DNA from: CAYMYN01 sp964394665
GTDB taxonomy: Bacteria; Planctomycetota; UBA1135; GCA-002686595
Reading direction: 5' to 3'
Length of the DNA: 64,000 bases
Assembly: GCA_964394665.1 (NCBI GenBank)
Contig: CAYMYN010000003.1
Coordinates: 62,001 to 126,000 of the forward strand
The translations under genes were made by a program, and so were the position numbers. Shown here piece by piece: positions 61,578 through 64,000 of this stretch. Below the pieces are notes generated by a model. The model worked only from the letters and a program-made list of their open reading frames with translations. It was not told the origin of the DNA and did no database searches. Each line of letters begins with the position of its first letter. The first letter of the stretch is position 1.

Positions 61578-62360
61578 TCAGGGGCGGGGGGTGGCGTCGC
61601 CCAGCAGGGCTTGGGCGCTCGAGCGGGGGTCCTCGCCCTGGGACAGGGTGGAGAAGACCTGTTCGAGGGTCGCGTCGCCGGCGCCGGCGGTCGCGCGCAG
61701 CTCCTCGAGCGTGCCGGCGGCGACCAACTCGCCCCGGACCAGGATCGCGACGCGGTGGCAGACGCGCTCGACCACGTCGAGCAGGTGCGAGGTGTAGAGC
61801 ACGGCACCGCCGCGCTCGGCCCAACCGCGCAGCACGGCCTTGAGCATGGCGGCCGAGGGCGCGTCGAGGCCGGAGAGGGGCTCGTCGAGCACCAGCAGCG
61901 GGGGACGGGGGAGCAGGGCGCAGGCGACGGCCACCTTCTGGCGCATGCCGCGCGAGAAGGTGCCCACGGGGTCCAGGGCGCGCTCGGCGAGGTCGAGCGC
62001 GCCGAGCAGGCGCAGGCCCTCGGCTTCGATCTCGCGCTCGCGCAGACCGTGCAGGCGGCCGATCAGGCCCAGGTGGGCGCGCGGCGAGAGGTTCGGGTAG
62101 AGCGGCGCGCCCTCGGGGACGAAGGCCAGGCGCGACTTGGCGGCGACCGGCTCGGCGGCGACGTCGTGACCGTCCACGCGCACCGTGCCCGAGGTGGGCT
62201 CGAGTAGGCCGCACAGCATGCGCAGGGTGGTGGTCTTGCCCGCGCCGTTCGGGCCGACCAGTCCCAAAACCTCGCCCCGGCGCACCTCGAGATCGAGCCC
62301 GGCCAGGGCCACGAAGTCGCCGTAGGTGCGGCGGGCGCGGAGGAACTCGGCCAGGGCCAT
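61578..62360 (-). CDS. ABC-2-type transporter ATP-binding protein
   Basis: 260 residues. Walker A GLVGPNGAGKTTT, Q-loop LAFVPEGAPLYPNLSPRAHLG, signature FSRGMRQKVAVACAL, Walker B LLVLDEPLSGLD and switch His TSHLLD. This is the NatA/CcmA/DrrA-like group that pairs with ABC-2 permeases. No permease gene is adjacent; the polytopic membrane protein at 41840-43327 is a possible partner. It lies 101 bases upstream of the formate dehydrogenase genes. Confidence 0.92.
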   Translation of the reverse strand: MALAEFLRARRTYGDFVALAGLDLEVRRGEVLGLVGPNGAGKTTTLRMLCGLLEPTSGTVRVDGHDVAAEPVAAKSRLAFVPEGAPLYPNLSPRAHLGLIGRLHGLREREIEAEGLRLLGALDLAERALDPVGTFSRGMRQKVAVACALLPRPPLLVLDEPLSGLDAPSAAMLKAVLRGWAERGGAVLYTSHLLDVVERVCHRVAILVRGELVAAGTLEELRATAGAGDATLEQVFSTLSQGEDPRSSAQALLGDATPRP

Positions 62361-62545
62361 GGGGCGTGGACGTTAGACCCGCGGGCAGGGCACCGCCAGC
62401 GAGCGCGTGGGTTCGTCGTCGCGCGCAGGGAGCGGGTCGGCGGCTCCCACGACCCCTGCGATGGGCCCTCCGGAACGGGCGCGCCCCGCGCCGCAGCCCA
62501 GGGGGCGGCGGCGCGGGGCGCGGGCTCGGGTCGCAGGTTCGGGGG

Positions 62546-63283
62546 TCAGTGGACGGTTAGGTCCTCCGCATCGACCACCGACACGGGGACGCCGACCTTG
62601 TCGCCGACCTGCTCGACGATCTCGTCCAGGCGCGAGCGCAGGATCCCGCGCGTCTTGCCGCGGCGCTTGGGATCGGGCGTCGAGAGCAGGACCTCCCGGG
62701 GCCCGATCTCCTGCAGGCGCTTGATCCAGCCGCGCACCTCGCTGTCGGTCGAGTTGTCCACTTCGCCGCGCACGAACTGGGCGTGGACGGCCAGACGGTC
62801 CAGGCCCGAGAGCTGCTTGACCAGGTCGGCGAGCTCCGGGCCCTTGCGGCCAGTCAGGGCGGTGAAGGTCTTCACCGTGCCGTACTCCATGCGGGCCACC
62901 GGGAGGTCGTAGGTACCCGCCCCCAGGCGCGCCTCGGGCGTGTCGAGGCGCGGCGCATCCGAGAGCAACACGAGCTTGGACTTCGAGAACCACTTGTGGC
63001 GCAGCTCGCGCAGGTTCTCGCTGATGACCCGGAAGTCGGGGTGCTCGGTGGGATCGCACTGCGAGCCGAAGACCACGATGTGATCGACCTTCTCACCCGC
63101 CTTGGAGAGGCGCATGAACTCCTGGGCCGCCATCGTGACCACCACCGAGGCGCGCGGCAGCCGGTTCTCGCGGCTCACGGCCAGGGTGGCGTCGAGGCAG
63201 CCCAGGTCGACGGTGAGGATGGCGCTCCATCGCGCCGACTTCTTCGGCCCATCGAGGATGGAGCTGGGACTGAGGAGCACCAT
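62546..63283 (-). CDS. Radical-SAM-like protein lacking the cluster cysteines
   Basis: 245 residues from the ATG at 63283. It aligns along its length with COG0731-type radical SAM proteins: start SILDGPKKSARW (like HGPVKSRR), VDHIVVFGSQCDPTEHPDF (like the GSGEPTLHPDF GGE-type motif), LVLLSDAPRLDTPEAR, YDLPVARMEYGTVKTFTALTGRKG, FVRGEVDNSTDSEVRGWIKRLQEI and STPDPKRRGK. Where the CxxxCxxC for the [4Fe-4S] cluster should be, it reads LGCLDATLAVSRE. Only Cys29 and Cys76 are present. It therefore cannot bind the usual cluster and may be a pseudoenzyme or have a new role. Cytoplasmic. The frame is intact throughout. Confidence 0.8.
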   Translation of the reverse strand: MVLLSPSSILDGPKKSARWSAILTVDLGCLDATLAVSRENRLPRASVVVTMAAQEFMRLSKAGEKVDHIVVFGSQCDPTEHPDFRVISENLRELRHKWFSKSKLVLLSDAPRLDTPEARLGAGTYDLPVARMEYGTVKTFTALTGRKGPELADLVKQLSGLDRLAVHAQFVRGEVDNSTDSEVRGWIKRLQEIGPREVLLSTPDPKRRGKTRGILRSRLDEIVEQVGDKVGVPVSVVDAEDLTVH

Positions 63284-63395
63284 GGGAGGTAGGGGAGAGT
63301 TGCGATGCGAGGTAGGCGAGCGTCGGCGACGGTCGCAGCGGAGCGCGGGTCCGCGGGGCGCGGGGGCCACGGGGCCCCCACGGGAGGCCACCACC

Positions 63396-63404
63396 ATAAT
63401 ATAT
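63396..63404. promoter_or_regulatory. AT-rich dyad, candidate promoter for the radical-SAM-like gene
   Basis: ATAATATAT inside CCATA-N3-TATGG, within an otherwise GC-rich stretch and 113 bases before the start at 63283. On the minus strand TATATT or TATTAT would serve as -10; no good -35 is seen. AT richness extends to about 63560. Confidence 0.35.
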
Positions 63405-63444
63405 GGGCCTCTCGACTGGAAGTGGGTCGCGGGATCGCCTGGCA

Positions 63445-63822
63445 TCATGGGTGTAAGTGTCCACCATGCGCATTCTTTGTGGATGTTTTGTGGGTACTTG
63501 CTCGCTCCGGGGCATCGCTCGCCCAGTTTGGGCGCGATGTCATTGAGATGAAGGTCAGATAAAAGCCGAGCAGGCCCGTGGGCCAGGCCTCGGAGAGACT
63601 GCGCGCGAAGCGCAGGGGGAGGGGCTCGCCGGGCCCCGCCGGGAGCAGGCGATCGAGCCCGATCGCCAGGCCGACCAGGGCCGCGGCGAGGAGCAAGGGC
63701 CCGGGGGCGAGCAGCCGGGAGGGGCCGTCCCGGCCGGCGGGACCCTCGGAGCCCGGGCCTGCGGGAGCCTCCGCTCCGGTCCGGGCATGGGCCCTGTCGG
63801 CGAGGGGAGCGGGTTCCTGCAT
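63445..63822 (-). CDS. Possible small membrane protein (uncertain)
   Basis: 125 residues. A polar, Pro/Ala-rich N-terminus, one clear membrane helix (LLAPGPLLLAAALVGLAIGLDRLLP) and a second weaker one (TGLLGFYLTFI). The N-terminal helix pair recalls the first helices of isoprenylcysteine-methyltransferase-like membrane proteins, but the rest of that fold is missing. The last 35 residues run into the AT-rich stretch and look non-coding. It may be the shortened start of a decayed gene or a chance frame. Confidence 0.3.
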   Translation of the reverse strand: MQEPAPLADRAHARTGAEAPAGPGSEGPAGRDGPSRLLAPGPLLLAAALVGLAIGLDRLLPAGPGEPLPLRFARSLSEAWPTGLLGFYLTFISMTSRPNWASDAPERASTHKTSTKNAHGGHLHP

Positions 63823-64000
63823 GGCGGGGCGGGTCCGACCCTGGCCCGGGATGGGGCCGCTGGGCGACGGACCACCGACCGCGCCGCCGCGGCCCCGGTT
63901 GCACCGCGCGGGCCCCGGTCGCCCCTTGCGCGGCCCGAGCGCGCGGAACCGGGGCGCGCGGCGGAGCCCTCCGCGCAGCTCGGCGCCGACTCGACCGGGG

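Overview
The window is GC-rich (about 70 percent by eye) bacterial chromosome. It carries roughly 50 protein genes, no rRNA or tRNA that I could find, no CRISPR array and no phage block. The gene mix suggests a deep-branching, high-GC member of the Planctomycetota or a close relative. The pointers are a large secreted S8 protease with a conserved C-terminal tail, a sulfatase-type protein, several ECF-type sigma factors, many secreted proteins without recognisable families, bS21, and orphan BlaI/BlaR1. This placement is inference from gene content, not a phylogenetic result.

Layout. 0-6 kb: a secreted subtilase, a secreted 523-residue protein of lower GC, and a truncated paralogue of the subtilase N-terminus, all on the minus strand. 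6-13.6 kb: an ECF-type sigma factor with a YCII-type lipoprotein, a Nudix-like protein, folC with a conserved partner, a DUF2752 protein and secreted hypotheticals. 13.9-18.2 kb: a three-gene ABC exporter (ATPase, permease, membrane-fusion protein). Just before its first start codon lies a 196-bp non-autonomous transposon-like element (18219-18414) with 32-bp terminal inverted repeats. 18.4-22.8 kb: a three-domain LplT-PlsC-Aas phospholipid-remodelling fusion, divergent from a LysR regulator. 23.7-26 kb: blaI/blaR1-type genes behind a clear operator dyad, then a DUF1579 protein. 26-38.6 kb: mostly housekeeping (rsgA, SpoU methyltransferase, rarA, recD2, rpsU, an RluA-family pseudouridine synthase), with a sulfatase-like protein and a Tat-lipoprotein form of a LigB/DODA-type dioxygenase. 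39-41.7 kb: modABC for molybdate import, preceded by what looks like the wreck of an XRE regulator. 41.8-48.7 kb: a polytopic membrane protein, a small alpha/beta hydrolase, a vitellogenin-N-like HEAT protein with a secreted partner, a hotdog thioesterase and a small secreted protein.

The most coherent part is 48.7-61.5 kb, all on the minus strand. A formate dehydrogenase (fused NuoE-NuoF electron module plus a catalytic subunit) is read through an in-frame UGA with a bacterial SECIS hairpin right behind it, so it is a selenoprotein. The molybdate importer 17 kb away fits its cofactor need. Downstream lies a copper-defence module: an ECF sigma factor with a six-cysteine tail like CorE (ECF44), a Cu+ P1B ATPase with YHS and heavy-metal-binding domains, a TolC-type lipoprotein, a Tat-exported multicopper oxidase, and DsbD. 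The end of the window has a lone ABC ATPase and a protein that aligns with COG0731-type radical SAM enzymes but has lost the cluster-binding cysteines.

The most unusual items are the SECIS-bearing formate dehydrogenase, the cysteine-less radical SAM relative (62546-63283), the 196-bp inverted-repeat element, the CorE-like copper module and the vitellogenin-like pair.
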